From contig JANQOR010000040.1 of assembly GCA_028285685.1 (NCBI GenBank), forward strand, positions 93,409 through 157,408: DNA of 64,000 nucleotides, given 5' to 3'. The notes below the pieces were generated by a model. The model worked only from the letters and a program-made list of their open reading frames with translations. It did not search any database and had not been told where the DNA came from. Positions 51,040 to 60,441 of this stretch are shown piece by piece. Origin of the DNA: Cyclobacteriaceae bacterium (GTDB taxonomy: Bacteria > Bacteroidota > Bacteroidia > Cytophagales > Cyclobacteriaceae). Position numbers and translations under genes: made by a program. Positions within the stretch are counted from its first letter, which is position 1, and the number at the start of each line of letters is the position of its first letter.

Positions 51040-53627
51040 AGCTTAAAAAAGTATGAGATGGACGGAATGGCCTGATAGACAAAGCGATGCGTAGGAGTAA
51101 GACGCTCTGCATTGTTGCTTTCGGTAGGGACCCGGAAATCACCGTTGTCTAAAGTGATCTTGTTAAAGCTTCTTAGAATTGAATTTTTCTGGCTATAAAA
51201 ATTAAAGATCGAGATCGATAGATAATGATTAAATCTTCCTTCTATTTTGTTGAGCCGGTGTTGCCAACTAAGATCAAGCCTGTGATAGGTCGGAAACCGA
51301 CTGTTGTTTATTTCGGCGTAAATAGGAACGGTCCGGCCTGAGTATTGGTAAAAGGAGGTGGGTGTTGTAACAGGGGCTCCTGAACTGATCAGAAGTGTGG
51401 TTGAATAACTTGTCCTTGGAGATTTTTTCAATATCGCATTGAGTGTAAATTGACTGGGTCGGTCTGAAACTGCAGGGTAGGTGCGTCCCCCATTAATTCC
51501 TTCTATCTTCCGCTTAGATCTGGAATACGCATACGAAACGCTTCCGGTTAACTTCCCTGACTTTTTGGTAAGCATTCCTTCAACGCCATAGGCCACGCCA
51601 TCACCTGCCCTCAATTCTGCTTCGAAATGAGGGTTGAGAAGTAGTTGGGCTTGATTGGCATAATCCAATTGGTTCTGCATGGCTTTGTAGTAGCCTTCGA
51701 GGGTGAATTGCCACTGATCTTGATCGTGCGTCCAGCCTAGCGAGACCTGGTCGGCAAGCTGAGGTTCAATATTGATACTTGCAGGCAGCCATACTTCGAG
51801 GTTGTTAAAAGGGCTGATGGAGTTACTGATCAAATTGAGATATTGAGCGGAACGTGTGTAGTTGAAGTTGAAAAAATTGTGCTCATTAGCGATGTGAGTG
51901 AGCTTTAACCTCGGTTCTAAATTGGAGTACTCATTGTACGGATCTCTCGTTTCGTAGATGGTTGTGTCGGTAACCTGGTATTGTTCATTAATCCCGTACT
52001 CAATGGTTTTACCGTAGTTAGTCCAGGTGCTTAGTCGCAAACCATACGTCAGGAGCCATTTTTCTGATAGTTGTTTTTCATTGCTATAGTAAAGTGAAAA
52101 CTCGCTTGCGTTCCGCTTTGGGACGAACACAGTGTTATTGTCCTGGGCACCCTCAAGGTTCCCAGGATTGAAATTATGCCCACTCAACTTGAATCCAAAT
52201 TTTAAGGTACTCGACGGATTTCTGTATAGTGTGAAATCGGTCTTGAGGCTCGCATTTACGATGTGATTTGCCCAGGTTGTTTCCGGGCTGGTGATCAACT
52301 TATATTCATATTTGCTTGAATAAAAAGTAGTGTTTGAAAATAGTCGATCACTGAACACATGATTCCACCTAAAGGTACCGGCTATATTTTGCCAGGTCAG
52401 TCCCTCGTCTTGTAGGTACTCGTCATTGCTTGAAAAAAAGGATAGAAAAAGCCGGTTTTTGTCATTGATGCCCATGTTTATTTTTCCAGTTAGATCTGAG
52501 AAAACAAATTCTTCGAGGTCTTCACTGCCTAACAAGCTTTTTATATGTGAACGCCTGCCGGAAAGAAAGAAAGAGCTGACATCCTTTTTTAAGGGCCCCT
52601 CAACTGCGAACCTGGTAGACACCAGACCCAATCGACCGTATAGGCTGGTTTCCTTAAGATTTCCGTCGCGGGTGTGAATGTCCATGACGGATGAGATCCT
52701 TCCACCGAAATCTGCCGTAGCGTTCCCCTTATACAATTTAATGTCCTTAATCGCTTCGGGTATAAACGAGCTGAACAGGCCCAGGAGATGTGCCGGATTG
52801 TAGATTGGAGCCTCGTCCACCAGCATCTGGTTTTGGTCGCGTCCGCCACCTCGGACGTTGAAGAAGGTAGATCCATCTCTGAAGAGCTGGATGCCAGGAA
52901 AAATGTCCAGTGACTTAATAACGTCAGGTTCGCCCAGAGCTGATGGTTTTTGAATAATAGTATTGTTATCAAGCAGCGTGACATTAGCGTGGATGTTTTC
53001 CACAACTTGCACCGAATCATTTGGTGTTATGACGATTTCCTGGAGAAGAGAAGTACTTGTAGTAAGATTCTGATCAAGGTTGATGTCTGTATTTAAACTG
53101 ACATTTTTTACAGACTCCTGGTATCCTATGTATGAATACTTCAACGTGTATCTCCCAACAGGCAGTGATATGGAATAGAACCCATAGGCGTTGGTGATAG
53201 TGCCGGCCTCCAGCTCATCGACAAGAACCGTAGCTCCGATTAACGTTTCACCATCAGTCGAGTCGCGTAAGTACCCGCTGATTGTGAATGTTCGTTCTTC
53301 CTGTTCAGATGATCCTCTCGCTTTTCTTAGTATCATCTTATTCTCTGTCCAGAGGTACTCTATTTTTCTTCCCAGGAAAACCTCGTCCAGAACCGTGCCC
53401 AGGGTTTCATCTTCCAGGCTTAGCGTGATTTTTTCATTGATTGGAATATTTCTGGTACTGTAGGAAAAAGAAATGCCAGCTTGATCCGCAATATGTTCCA
53501 GAACTTCGGCGAGAGCAGTTTTTCGGAATTCCACTGAAATCTTTTTGTCAAGAACATCTTGTCCATTAGCGGAGACGACACACAGCAGGGTAAAAGCAAG
53601 AAAAAGTGCCAGTCTAGAAAAGACCAT
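51036..53627 (-). CDS. TonB-dependent receptor with STN and CarboxypepD_reg domains (second locus)
   Basis: About 863 residues from the ATG at 53627, 7 nt after the FecR stop; the frame continues upstream to 53687 but overlaps FecR. Domains in order: signal peptide (LALFLAFTLLCVVSANGQ), STN (about 25-95, VEFRKTALAEVLEHIADQAGISFSYS), CarboxypepD_reg (about 110-195, ISGYLRDSTDGETLIGATVLVDELEAGTITN), plug (about 205-320, FFNVRGGGRDQNQMLVDEAPIYNPAHLLGLFSSF) and barrel ending SYFFKL. With adjacent FecR and sigma genes, it can act as a transducing receptor: ligand binding relieves anti-sigma. The ligand is unknown. Confidence 0.93.
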   Translation of the reverse strand: MVFSRLALFLAFTLLCVVSANGQDVLDKKISVEFRKTALAEVLEHIADQAGISFSYSTRNIPINEKITLSLEDETLGTVLDEVFLGRKIEYLWTENKMILRKARGSSEQEERTFTISGYLRDSTDGETLIGATVLVDELEAGTITNAYGFYSISLPVGRYTLKYSYIGYQESVKNVSLNTDINLDQNLTTSTSLLQEIVITPNDSVQVVENIHANVTLLDNNTIIQKPSALGEPDVIKSLDIFPGIQLFRDGSTFFNVRGGGRDQNQMLVDEAPIYNPAHLLGLFSSFIPEAIKDIKLYKGNATADFGGRISSVMDIHTRDGNLKETSLYGRLGLVSTRFAVEGPLKKDVSSFFLSGRRSHIKSLLGSEDLEEFVFSDLTGKINMGINDKNRLFLSFFSSNDEYLQDEGLTWQNIAGTFRWNHVFSDRLFSNTTFYSSKYEYKLITSPETTWANHIVNASLKTDFTLYRNPSSTLKFGFKLSGHNFNPGNLEGAQDNNTVFVPKRNASEFSLYYSNEKQLSEKWLLTYGLRLSTWTNYGKTIEYGINEQYQVTDTTIYETRDPYNEYSNLEPRLKLTHIANEHNFFNFNYTRSAQYLNLISNSISPFNNLEVWLPASINIEPQLADQVSLGWTHDQDQWQFTLEGYYKAMQNQLDYANQAQLLLNPHFEAELRAGDGVAYGVEGMLTKKSGKLTGSVSYAYSRSKRKIEGINGGRTYPAVSDRPSQFTLNAILKKSPRTSYSTTLLISSGAPVTTPTSFYQYSGRTVPIYAEINNSRFPTYHRLDLSWQHRLNKIEGRFNHYLSISIFNFYSQKNSILRSFNKITLDNGDFRVPTESNNAERLTPTHRFVYQAIPSISYFFKL

Positions 53628-53634
53628 AGATGTA

Positions 53635-54627
53635 TCAGCAACCGTTTCCGCTGATTTCAATTCCCTTGGATGTTTCCTGGACAGCAAGATCTAATGTGAT
53701 TTTAAGAACCTCTAAAATGGATTCTAGCGATTGATTTTCAAAAGAAACGGTAACCGGACATTCTCGGATTTCAGGGTTTTTTAGATAAATGGAGAGTTGA
53801 AAGGCGTTGTTAAGGATACCAATAACCTGCTCCAGCGCCATATCTTCAAAGGTAAACTGCTTGGTTTTCCATGACATAAAGTTTACATCATCGTTCACCG
53901 TTTTAAACAATTGCCCTGTTTTTTGATTCAAGATGCCCCTTTCGCCAGCCCCCAACTGGATAGTTCTCGTTTCTGAACTGATCTCCACCGAACCTGACAC
54001 CACAACTACTTCCACAGACGGTTCATCTTCGATAGCTCGAACATTGAAAGAAGTTCCCAGTACTTTTATCTCCAAAGAAGTTGTTCGGATAATAAAAGGG
54101 CGTTCACTATCACGTTCAACCTCAAAGAAAGCTTCACCTGAGAGGTTTACCTCTCGCGATTGCTCACCAAAATTAGGTTCGTATCGGAGCTCCGCGTCAG
54201 CATTTAACGTGACAGATGATCCATCCGCAAGCATTTCTGTTTGAATCTGTTGTGCCAGGATAATTGTCTGATTTTCTTTGGTTGAAAAAAAGAAAACCAA
54301 CCCTACAGCCATAATAAGCACCACAGACGCTGCTATTTTCAGCAGGGGAAAAGAAGACTTTTCACTGGGAGTTTCACGCATTGCGTCTCGCAATCGAGTC
54401 CATTCTGCTGCTGCTTCTTCTGCTGTGACTCCTGCTACTTTTTCTGTTCCACCCCAGGCTTTGACTATCTCATCGTGTAGCTGCTTGTTAGTCTCGTTCT
54501 TTGTCAGCAGCTCTTCAAGCTTTGCAAGCTCTTCCCTTGAACCTTCACCAGTCAGTTTCTGTACTGTTAAGTGAATTAGTTCGCTATCGTTATCCCCTTT
54601 TTTCATGATCTCATTATCGTCACACAT
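53635..54627 (-). CDS. FecR-family anti-sigma factor
   Basis: 330 residues. The N-terminal cytoplasmic segment (about 1-95) contains LIHLTVQKLTGEGSREELAKLEELL, the sigma-binding FecR_N-like part. A single TM helix follows (LLKIAASVVLIMAVGLVFFFS, about 99-119). The periplasmic FecR domain has TEMLADGSSVTLNADAELRYEPNFGEQSREVNLSGEAFFEVERDSERPFIIRT and KVLGTSFNVRAIEDEPSVEVVVVSGSVEI, and a DUF4974 C-terminus ends it (FTFEDMALEQVIGILNNAF). It transmits receptor occupancy from the periplasm to the sigma factor encoded just upstream. Confidence 0.93.
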   Translation of the reverse strand: MCDDNEIMKKGDNDSELIHLTVQKLTGEGSREELAKLEELLTKNETNKQLHDEIVKAWGGTEKVAGVTAEEAAAEWTRLRDAMRETPSEKSSFPLLKIAASVVLIMAVGLVFFFSTKENQTIILAQQIQTEMLADGSSVTLNADAELRYEPNFGEQSREVNLSGEAFFEVERDSERPFIIRTTSLEIKVLGTSFNVRAIEDEPSVEVVVVSGSVEISSETRTIQLGAGERGILNQKTGQLFKTVNDDVNFMSWKTKQFTFEDMALEQVIGILNNAFQLSIYLKNPEIRECPVTVSFENQSLESILEVLKITLDLAVQETSKGIEISGNGC

Positions 54628-54634
54628 GAATGCA

Positions 54635-55192
54635 TCATAACCCTTGAATTAAGTGCATAAAAAAATAGAATATGATCAAGTAATCACTTAGTTCTTCACG
54701 CAACAGCTTCAGAGCCTTGGACATTTGAGCTTCTACGGTCTTTACGGAGATACCCTCCAATTCCGCAATTTCACTGTATTTTTTCCCCTCAAATCTGTTC
54801 TTGTGGAAAATCTTACGGCATTTTTCAGGCAAGTTTTCCAGCGCTTGAAGAATTCGACTTTGCAACTCAGATTCTTCCAGGAAATCCCGTGACTCGATGT
54901 ATGCAGGCACCTCCTCAGAATTGGTAACTAGGTCATGCCTTACAATCTTTTTTTGATCTCTTAGGTAATTCAGACATCTGTTGTGTACAGATTTAAAGAG
55001 ATAAGGTTTTATCGGTTGATCCAGGTCGATCGAATCCTGCTTCTGCCACAAGTTTAAAAATACGTTATGGACAATGTCCTTGCATGCATCAATGTCGTGC
55101 ACATACTTTTTTGCAAAGGAGCACAAAAAAGGGTAGTACTCTTTGAAGATCAATTCAAAGTCCTTTTCACTGAAGCTTTTCTGTGGTGACAA
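54635..55192 (-). CDS. ECF sigma factor of FecI type
   Basis: 185 residues. Region 2: FELIFKEYYPFLCSFAKKYVHDIDACKDIVHNVFLNLWQKQ and PYLFKSVHNRCLNYLRDQKK. Region 4: LENLPEKCRKIFHKNRFEGKKYSEIAELEGISVKTVEAQMSKALKLLREEL. It matches the Bacteroidota sigma-70 ECF group paired with FecR and TonB receptors. Seven nt separate it from the FecR gene. The C-terminal tail (LIIFYFFMHLIQGL) is strongly hydrophobic, unusual for a sigma factor and perhaps a membrane-interacting element. Confidence 0.95.
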   Translation of the reverse strand: MSPQKSFSEKDFELIFKEYYPFLCSFAKKYVHDIDACKDIVHNVFLNLWQKQDSIDLDQPIKPYLFKSVHNRCLNYLRDQKKIVRHDLVTNSEEVPAYIESRDFLEESELQSRILQALENLPEKCRKIFHKNRFEGKKYSEIAELEGISVKTVEAQMSKALKLLREELSDYLIIFYFFMHLIQGL

Positions 55193-55331
55193 TTCCTCTA
55201 AGAATGATACTCAGGTAATTTACTACCGCCCCGGATAATCTCGGAGTTTTTTGAAGGGAAGATTAGCACTATTGTATGCGTTTCAAGTTTCATTTTCACT
55301 AACTTCAATATACAACCGCAACAAATTCTTC

Positions 55332-55769
55332 ATGCGAAACCTATTCATCATTGGAATTTTGCTCTCCGCATGCTCTGGACCCACAAACAAAGAGTCCGAT
55401 CAGGGCTCAGGTGATGACATGTCCTATTCGGGGACTTTTATACTTCCAAATGCCACCTTGACGGTCAAGAAATCTGAATCATCCGTAGATGAGGCCATTG
55501 ACTTTCAAATAGATGCGATCGCCGAAGAATCTCAATTGTCGGTATTCAATAGTGCTTCGCTGGAGACCTTCGACGACAATTCTGTGACATTCATATTCAA
55601 GGACCTTCCTGTGGATCAGGGTGGAAATGGATTGCAGGATCTACAGTTTAAGTTTTCCTATCAGGATGATGCTTGGGAGATTCAGGATTGGGTAGCGATA
55701 AATAAGCAGGATTCGACAAGAAACTTTAACCTAAGTGGAATCTACGAACGTCAAGCGTCTCGGGAATGA
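55332..55769 (+). CDS. Small lipoprotein of unknown function
   Basis: About 145 residues from the ATG at 55332 (MRNLFIIGILLSACSG, lipobox LSAC). The mature protein is acidic and beta-rich: GTFILPNATLTVKKSESSVDEAIDFQIDAIAEESQLSVFNSASLETFDDNSVTFIFKDLPVDQG, then DLQFKFSYQDDAWEIQDWVAIN. No family is recognised. An in-frame upstream extension to 55251 would bury the signal peptide and is rejected. Confidence 0.65.
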   Translation: MRNLFIIGILLSACSGPTNKESDQGSGDDMSYSGTFILPNATLTVKKSESSVDEAIDFQIDAIAEESQLSVFNSASLETFDDNSVTFIFKDLPVDQGGNGLQDLQFKFSYQDDAWEIQDWVAINKQDSTRNFNLSGIYERQASRE

Positions 55770-55841
55770 CAGAGCATGGGTTATTTGCTTTTTATGAGAT
55801 ACTTGAAATTTTAGTTTAACTAAATTTTAAAACATTTTGCT

Positions 55842-56459
55842 ATGAGAACTCTATCCGCCTTAGTAATTATCACAGTACTTTCAGCCTGCTCATCGTATGA
55901 CTATGTGGTCGAATCAGACTACAGCTATCGTGGTGATTTTGATAAGTATAGGTCCTTTGGCTTTGCCAACATTGAGGGCTTTCCTGGTACAAAAAATGAA
56001 AAAGAACTTATTGAAAAGTATGTAAAGAGCACACTGGTTGCGTGGGGGTATAAACAAGAAAGTCGAAGACCCGGTCTTATTGTCTTTTACACAGTCTTCT
56101 ACGAGGATTTTAACTTTAAAGGGTTTAACCAACCAGAATTTCAAGCATGGTTAAGATCCAACTACACAGACAAAGAGGTGGTTTTTAAGAAGGACACATT
56201 ACCAGACGGAAGCATAGAGGAGGCCTATGCCGGCAGTTCAAGGAGGTACTATAAGGAGTATTATAACCAACAGAATTATGCTATGAAGGAGGGGACCATA
56301 ATGGTCTCATTTGTTGATAGAAGAAAACGCAAGACCGTTTGGCAGGGCTATGCGTCCGGTGTTTTTGGTGAGGACAGTGACAAAAATGAGCGAATCATGA
56401 GGTCTGCGGTGATAAGGATAATGGATGAATATAAGCTGCTGGCCTTTGGAACGAGTTGA
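55842..56459 (+). CDS. DUF4136 lipoprotein
   Basis: 205 residues, MRTLSALVIITVLSACSS with lipobox LSAC. YVVESDYSYRGDFDKYRSFGFANIEGF, LVAWGYKQESRRPGLIVFYTVFYEDF, GTIMVSFVDRRKRKTVWQGYASGVFGEDSDKNERIMRSAVIRIMDEY show the DUF4136 layout, with the usual WQG motif and C-terminal helix. It is anchored in the outer membrane or periplasm, with unknown function. It is transcribed with the preceding lipoprotein after a 72-bp gap. Confidence 0.8.
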   Translation: MRTLSALVIITVLSACSSYDYVVESDYSYRGDFDKYRSFGFANIEGFPGTKNEKELIEKYVKSTLVAWGYKQESRRPGLIVFYTVFYEDFNFKGFNQPEFQAWLRSNYTDKEVVFKKDTLPDGSIEEAYAGSSRRYYKEYYNQQNYAMKEGTIMVSFVDRRKRKTVWQGYASGVFGEDSDKNERIMRSAVIRIMDEYKLLAFGTS

Positions 56460-56461
56460 TC

Positions 56462-56956
56462 CTAGATTTTTCTGTACATAATGTAGGCGTTCGTTAGTCC
56501 AAATTGCTGGTGTTGAAATGCATCAGGTACCTCACCAACTATTTGGAATCCTAATTTCTTCCATAATCTGACAGCTGACTCATTGGTCTTGACGACGATA
56601 TTAAACTGCATGCCGCGATAGCCCAGCTTTCTGGCTTCCTCGATCGAGTGTTCGCCCATTAGCTTTCCAATGCCTTTTCCCCGAAAGTCCGGATGCACCA
56701 TATAAGAGCCATTTGCTATGTGCGATCCCAGATCCGGCTGATTGTTTTTGAGGAGATATGTGCCGCAGATCCTGTTGTCTAAAATTGCTACATAAACGTG
56801 GTTCTCTTCGAACAGCCAATAGTCGATGATTTTGTGTTTAGGGGACGAAGGATCAAAAACGTAAGTGTCCCCACCTTTTAGCACTTTCTTCGCAATTTCC
56901 CAGATGTGACTCTCATCTGTTTGCTGGGCTTCTCTTATTGTTATTTCGCTATCCAT
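56462..56956 (-). CDS. GNAT-family N-acetyltransferase
   Basis: 164 residues from the ATG at 56956. ITIREAQQTDESHIWEIAKKVLKGGDTYVFD and VYVAILDNRICGTYLLKNNQPDLGSHIANGSYMVHPDFRGKGIGKLMGEHSIEEARKLGYRGMQFNIVVKTNESAVRLWKKLGFQIVGEVPDAF match the GNAT fold, with acetyl-CoA loop RGKGIGKLMG. It resembles RimJ/phosphinothricin-type acetyltransferases of Bacteroidota. The acceptor is unknown. Convergent with DUF4136 with a 2-nt gap. Confidence 0.9.
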   Translation of the reverse strand: MDSEITIREAQQTDESHIWEIAKKVLKGGDTYVFDPSSPKHKIIDYWLFEENHVYVAILDNRICGTYLLKNNQPDLGSHIANGSYMVHPDFRGKGIGKLMGEHSIEEARKLGYRGMQFNIVVKTNESAVRLWKKLGFQIVGEVPDAFQHQQFGLTNAYIMYRKI

Positions 56957-56962
56957 CAAATT

Positions 56963-57006
56963 AAAGGTAGATGACTACATAAATAAAGGTATACAACTAC
57001 ATAAAT
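56963..57006. repeat. Two tandem 22-bp repeats upstream of GNAT gene
   Basis: AAAGGTAGATGACTACATAAAT (56963-56984) is followed directly by AAAGGTATACAACTACATAAAT (56985-57006), with 18 of 22 positions identical. It begins 6 bp upstream of the GNAT ATG and may be an operator or simple duplication. Confidence 0.5.
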
Positions 57007-57161
57007 AATAATTCATCTTCGAAATTTCACCATTCTATTCAATTGACCAGTTCTAAATTTAGATCTATTACATTTTCGAAGGTAGTGTTAAGGGAAATTC
57101 ATCATATAGAAAACCATATTTAGCCAAGTGGTGTTTTATTTGCTTGTCAACTAATTGAAAT

Positions 57162-57878
57162 ATGGAATTAGACATACTGGGAATCGTTGCACATCCTGAT
57201 GATGTTGAGCTCTCCTTTGGAGGAACCCTGCTTGCTCATCAAAAGAGAGGGTATAAAACAGGCATCATAGATTTGACCAAAGGGGAACTTGGAACAAGAG
57301 GGACTCCGGAGATAAGAGCGCAGGAATCGGAAGATGCTTCGAAGATCTTAGGGCTTTCTGTACGGGAAAACCTCGGAGTACCTGATGGGTTTTTTGAAAA
57401 CACCAGGGAATATCAAATGCGAGTAGTGGAGAAGATAAGACGGTATAGACCCAAGATTGTGATCACCAATGCTGTTTATGATCGACATCCTGATCACCCC
57501 AGATCCGCAGCGCTCGTAGAAACGGCATGTTTTCTTGCTGGACTGCCAAAGGTCAAGACTGCGATCAATGGTGCCGATCAGGAAGCTTTCCGACCCGCAA
57601 AATTGTACTACTCAATCCAGAGTATCACCCGAGAACCAGATCTGTTCGTGGATATTTCTGAGGTACAGTCCGAACGAATGGATGCTATCAGAGCCTATAA
57701 GTCACAATTTTTTGATCCCAATAGTCAGGAACCTGAGACCTACATAAGCTCGAGCGGCTTTATGGAAATGATAGAGGCTCGTTCTCGCGAATTCGGTCAT
57801 CGCATCGGTGTGTCGCATGCCGAGGGATTTAATGTGAAGCACTTTATCGGAGTCAGAAATCTCTTTGATTTGGTGTAA
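57162..57878 (+). CDS. bshB1: Bacillithiol biosynthesis deacetylase BshB1
   Basis: 238 residues. Motifs of the LmbE/PIG-L zinc deacetylase family: AHPDDVELSFGGTL (metal-binding HPDD), KGELGTRGTPEIRAQESEDASKILGL and HPDHPRSAALVETACFLAGL. The text GVPDGFFENTREYQ and VSHAEGFNVKHF is the BshB1-specific pattern. It removes the acetyl group from N-acetylglucosaminyl-malate in bacillithiol synthesis. bshA and bshC are not in the window. Its last 26 nt overlap the convergent glycosyltransferase gene. Confidence 0.93.
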   Translation: MELDILGIVAHPDDVELSFGGTLLAHQKRGYKTGIIDLTKGELGTRGTPEIRAQESEDASKILGLSVRENLGVPDGFFENTREYQMRVVEKIRRYRPKIVITNAVYDRHPDHPRSAALVETACFLAGLPKVKTAINGADQEAFRPAKLYYSIQSITREPDLFVDISEVQSERMDAIRAYKSQFFDPNSQEPETYISSSGFMEMIEARSREFGHRIGVSHAEGFNVKHFIGVRNLFDLV

Positions 57879-59070
57879 GTCCTTTTCTATCAAGTGACCT
57901 AAGTTTACCAAGCTGAATCTCCATATTGGTTGAGGCGATGTTCGGATGCTCTTTTTGAAGCCAGATGATTGCGTCCTTCAGTTCAATGTTTTCATACCTG
58001 TGATCTCGACAGAAATGTATATACTTCAGAATCTTAAAGGCATCAAACCAATGGAAGAAACGCTTAACAAAAGAAGATAGCGAATTGGTTTGATTTCTGA
58101 TAAGGCCAATTTCCGCGTCAGCATTTCCGTCCAGGAATTCAGAAACGGAAGCCGGAATTTCCGTCGGTTCACTCTTCCAAAAGAGCTTTGCTTGTGAGAA
58201 GAATACTTTAAGGTCTTCAAATGACTTTGGATTATAAACCAGATACGGTAATTCTGTGTTTGTTAATTCTCCCACGGCTTTGCCAGTTCCAAATGGTACC
58301 CGGTCTGATATCCGACTTGATGGATAAACTGTTGTAGTGTTGATTTCTACAAATCCACCATGTGGGATTACCTTGTTTAAAAAGTAAAAGTCTTCGCCGG
58401 CTTTACGTGTATTCATACCACCATGTGATTCGTAGGCGGAGGATCTCACAGTGATACACGAACCAAGTGTTTGGTGAGCATATGGATAGCCCGCGTACCG
58501 CAGCGCATCGATGTAATATCGAAGATAGGTCTCGTATTGAATGATCTCTTCTTTATTCCCACCATCAAGTTGATGCTCGTAAAAAACGATTCCTGCTTTG
58601 GTCTTCGCATTTAAATAGTGTCTTTCGATCTCGACTAAATAATTTTTTTCACACAAGCAGTCGGCATCAAAGCAGACGATAATCCCATCCGTACCAATGC
58701 AGTCAAATATCTTAACCGCTTCGTCCATACCAATTTTCCTCGCCAAGCCTACTCCGGCTTTTTTGGAAGGCAGTCTTTGGTGTGAAAAGAGCAATTCATA
58801 TCTGGATGAGTATTTATGCAGCGATTCTAGACATTTATCGTTAGCCGTTATGACCTCTTGCGCTGCTTGTTCGTCCTCGTTCACCACCACCAGCACTAAT
58901 ACACCTCCTTTTGGTTCTTCGCATTGGTTGAGCGAATCCAGAGCAGCTAATAGTTGTGACTCCTTAAAGGAGGGAATTACAATTATTAATGCCAGGTCAG
59001 GGTTAGGTTGATAGTCAGGAAAAAGCCGCTCTTTCCATGCATATCGTTGCAGATAAATGCTCCGACTCAT
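57853..59070 (-). CDS. Family 2 glycosyltransferase
   Basis: 405 residues. The start is the ATG at 59070, within an ATGA overlap with the pdxH stop; the longer frame to 59094 is not needed. ALIIVIPSFKESQLLAALDSLNQCEEPKGGVLVLVVVNEDEQAAQEV is the GT-A nucleotide-binding part. GTDGIIVCFDADCLCEKNYLVEIERHY carries the metal-binding D-A-D motif, and GGMNTRKAGEDFYFLNKV the catalytic-base region (GED). Downstream helices are not transmembrane, so it is probably cytoplasmic. The acceptor is unknown. Coupling with pdxH is unusual. Confidence 0.85.
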   Translation of the reverse strand: MSRSIYLQRYAWKERLFPDYQPNPDLALIIVIPSFKESQLLAALDSLNQCEEPKGGVLVLVVVNEDEQAAQEVITANDKCLESLHKYSSRYELLFSHQRLPSKKAGVGLARKIGMDEAVKIFDCIGTDGIIVCFDADCLCEKNYLVEIERHYLNAKTKAGIVFYEHQLDGGNKEEIIQYETYLRYYIDALRYAGYPYAHQTLGSCITVRSSAYESHGGMNTRKAGEDFYFLNKVIPHGGFVEINTTTVYPSSRISDRVPFGTGKAVGELTNTELPYLVYNPKSFEDLKVFFSQAKLFWKSEPTEIPASVSEFLDGNADAEIGLIRNQTNSLSSFVKRFFHWFDAFKILKYIHFCRDHRYENIELKDAIIWLQKEHPNIASTNMEIQLGKLRSLDRKGLTPNQRDF

Positions 59071-59708
59071 GGAGCGAGTCGAGATGTTTTCCAACTGTCT
59101 TCTTCGCGTTCATAGAAAAATCGGTCATGCAATCGGTTTTCCCTACCTTGCCAAAACTCCAATGATGTAGGTGTCACCAGGTAACCACCCCAGTTTTCAG
59201 GCAGGGGAATTTCTTGATTTTCAAACGTTGACTCAGCTTCACTCAACTTTGACTCAAGTTCTCGGCGGGAAGATATCTCTTGGCTTTGATTCGAGACATA
59301 AGCGCTAAGCTGGCTGCCTCTGGGCCTTGAATGGAAATATTCTTCGGATTGCTGCTTCGATAGTTTTGAGACATGTCCGCAAATGATAATTTGACGCTGC
59401 AGATGATACCACGGGAATAGCAAACTGATTTTTGGATTTTTTTCCAGCTGAAGCCCTTTGCGACTTTTGTAGTTGGTGTAGAACACGAATCCATTGTTAT
59501 CATACCCTTTTAAAAGAACCGTTCGTTGGCTGGGTTGTCCTTGCTGGTCTGCCGTTCCCACAATCATGGCGTTGGGCTCTAACTGGTCAGAATTTAACGC
59601 CTCTTCAAACCACTTAGAAAATTGAACGAGAGGATCTGCGCTCATTTCTGATTCTGAGATTTGAGATTTCGAATATTCAGTTCTTAGTGAGGAAATATCT
59701 GAGTTCAT
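59067..59708 (-). CDS. pdxH: Pyridoxamine 5'-phosphate oxidase
   Basis: 213 residues from the ATG at 59708 (MNSDISSLRTEYSKSQISESEM). PLVQFSKWFEEALNSDQLEPNAMIVGTADQQGQPSQRTVLLKGYDNNGFVFYTNYKSRKGLQLEKNPKISLLFPWYHLQRQIIICGHVSKLSKQQSEEYFHSRPRGSQLSAYVSNQSQEISSR and FWQGRENRLHDRFFYEREEDSWKTSRLAP are the full PdxH consensus, including the FMN-binding RxVLLK and the RLHDR active-site motif. It oxidises PNP/PMP to pyridoxal phosphate with FMN. It is upstream of, and translationally coupled to, the glycosyltransferase. Confidence 0.97.
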   Translation of the reverse strand: MNSDISSLRTEYSKSQISESEMSADPLVQFSKWFEEALNSDQLEPNAMIVGTADQQGQPSQRTVLLKGYDNNGFVFYTNYKSRKGLQLEKNPKISLLFPWYHLQRQIIICGHVSKLSKQQSEEYFHSRPRGSQLSAYVSNQSQEISSRRELESKLSEAESTFENQEIPLPENWGGYLVTPTSLEFWQGRENRLHDRFFYEREEDSWKTSRLAP

Positions 59709-59856
59709 GTCTAAGATTTTGTAAAGATCAATCAATTCTAACAATCATTACAGCCTAACCAATCAAGTTTGCATGCGACTATTGCTTGCTACATATCATG
59801 CTTGCAATTTCTATTAGATTTGACCATTCTAAAAATCATTACAAGTTTAAATCTTC

Positions 59857-60441
59857 ATGCAGTTTCGAATAAAACTTAAAGTGCAAACGAAGCGGGAATG
59901 GGTTGAAGCGGTACTAGCAGATTTCAATGCCTTTCTGCAAGATCATGCTGATTGTGAGCGGAAAGCTTCGGCGATGGCACTGAGCTTTGTCGCAAAGTAT
60001 CCGAATCGATTGGAAATAATTCCGGAGTTGATTGATACTTCAGTAGAGGAGTTAGAGCACTTTAGAGATGTGTATGAAATAATGCAAAGACGTGGTATCC
60101 GGTTAAGTCATGAAATACCTCAAGACCTTTATATGAAAAAACTTCTCGAAACCTGTAGAAGTGGAAGGGAAGAACGTTTCATGGATCGGCTACTTCTAGC
60201 TTCGTTGGTTGAAACAAGGGGCGCGGAGCGGTTCAAGCTTTTGTATGAAGCGCTCGAGGAAGGAGAACTGAAGGACTTTTACCATCGGCTGTGGGCGTCA
60301 GAAGCAAGACACGGAGAAATTTTTGTAAAGATGGCGCTGAACTACTTCGATGAACCACACGTATACGATCGTTTAAATGAAATGAATGCTGAAGAAGGAA
60401 ATATTTTAGATAATTTGCCGATTCGACCCGCACTGCACTAG
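59857..60441 (+). CDS. miaE: tRNA-(ms2io6A)-hydroxylase
   Basis: 194 residues. Ferritin-like diiron fold: DHADCERKASAMALSFVAKYP, ELIDTSVEELEHFRDVYEIMQRRGI (E..EH ligands), LLLASLVETRGAERFKLLYEAL and LWASEARHGEIFVKMA (E..RH ligands). These match MiaE, which hydroxylates ms2i6A at tRNA position 37. It is followed at once by the YqgE gene with no spacer, so the pair is probably co-transcribed. Confidence 0.93.
   Translation: MQFRIKLKVQTKREWVEAVLADFNAFLQDHADCERKASAMALSFVAKYPNRLEIIPELIDTSVEELEHFRDVYEIMQRRGIRLSHEIPQDLYMKKLLETCRSGREERFMDRLLLASLVETRGAERFKLLYEALEEGELKDFYHRLWASEARHGEIFVKMALNYFDEPHVYDRLNEMNAEEGNILDNLPIRPALH

Noticed and set aside
53628-53687. N-terminal extension of the second TonB receptor to 53687
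   Set aside because: It overlaps FecR in another frame and places the signal peptide internally. The ATG at 53627 gives a normal signal peptide and a 7-nt gap.
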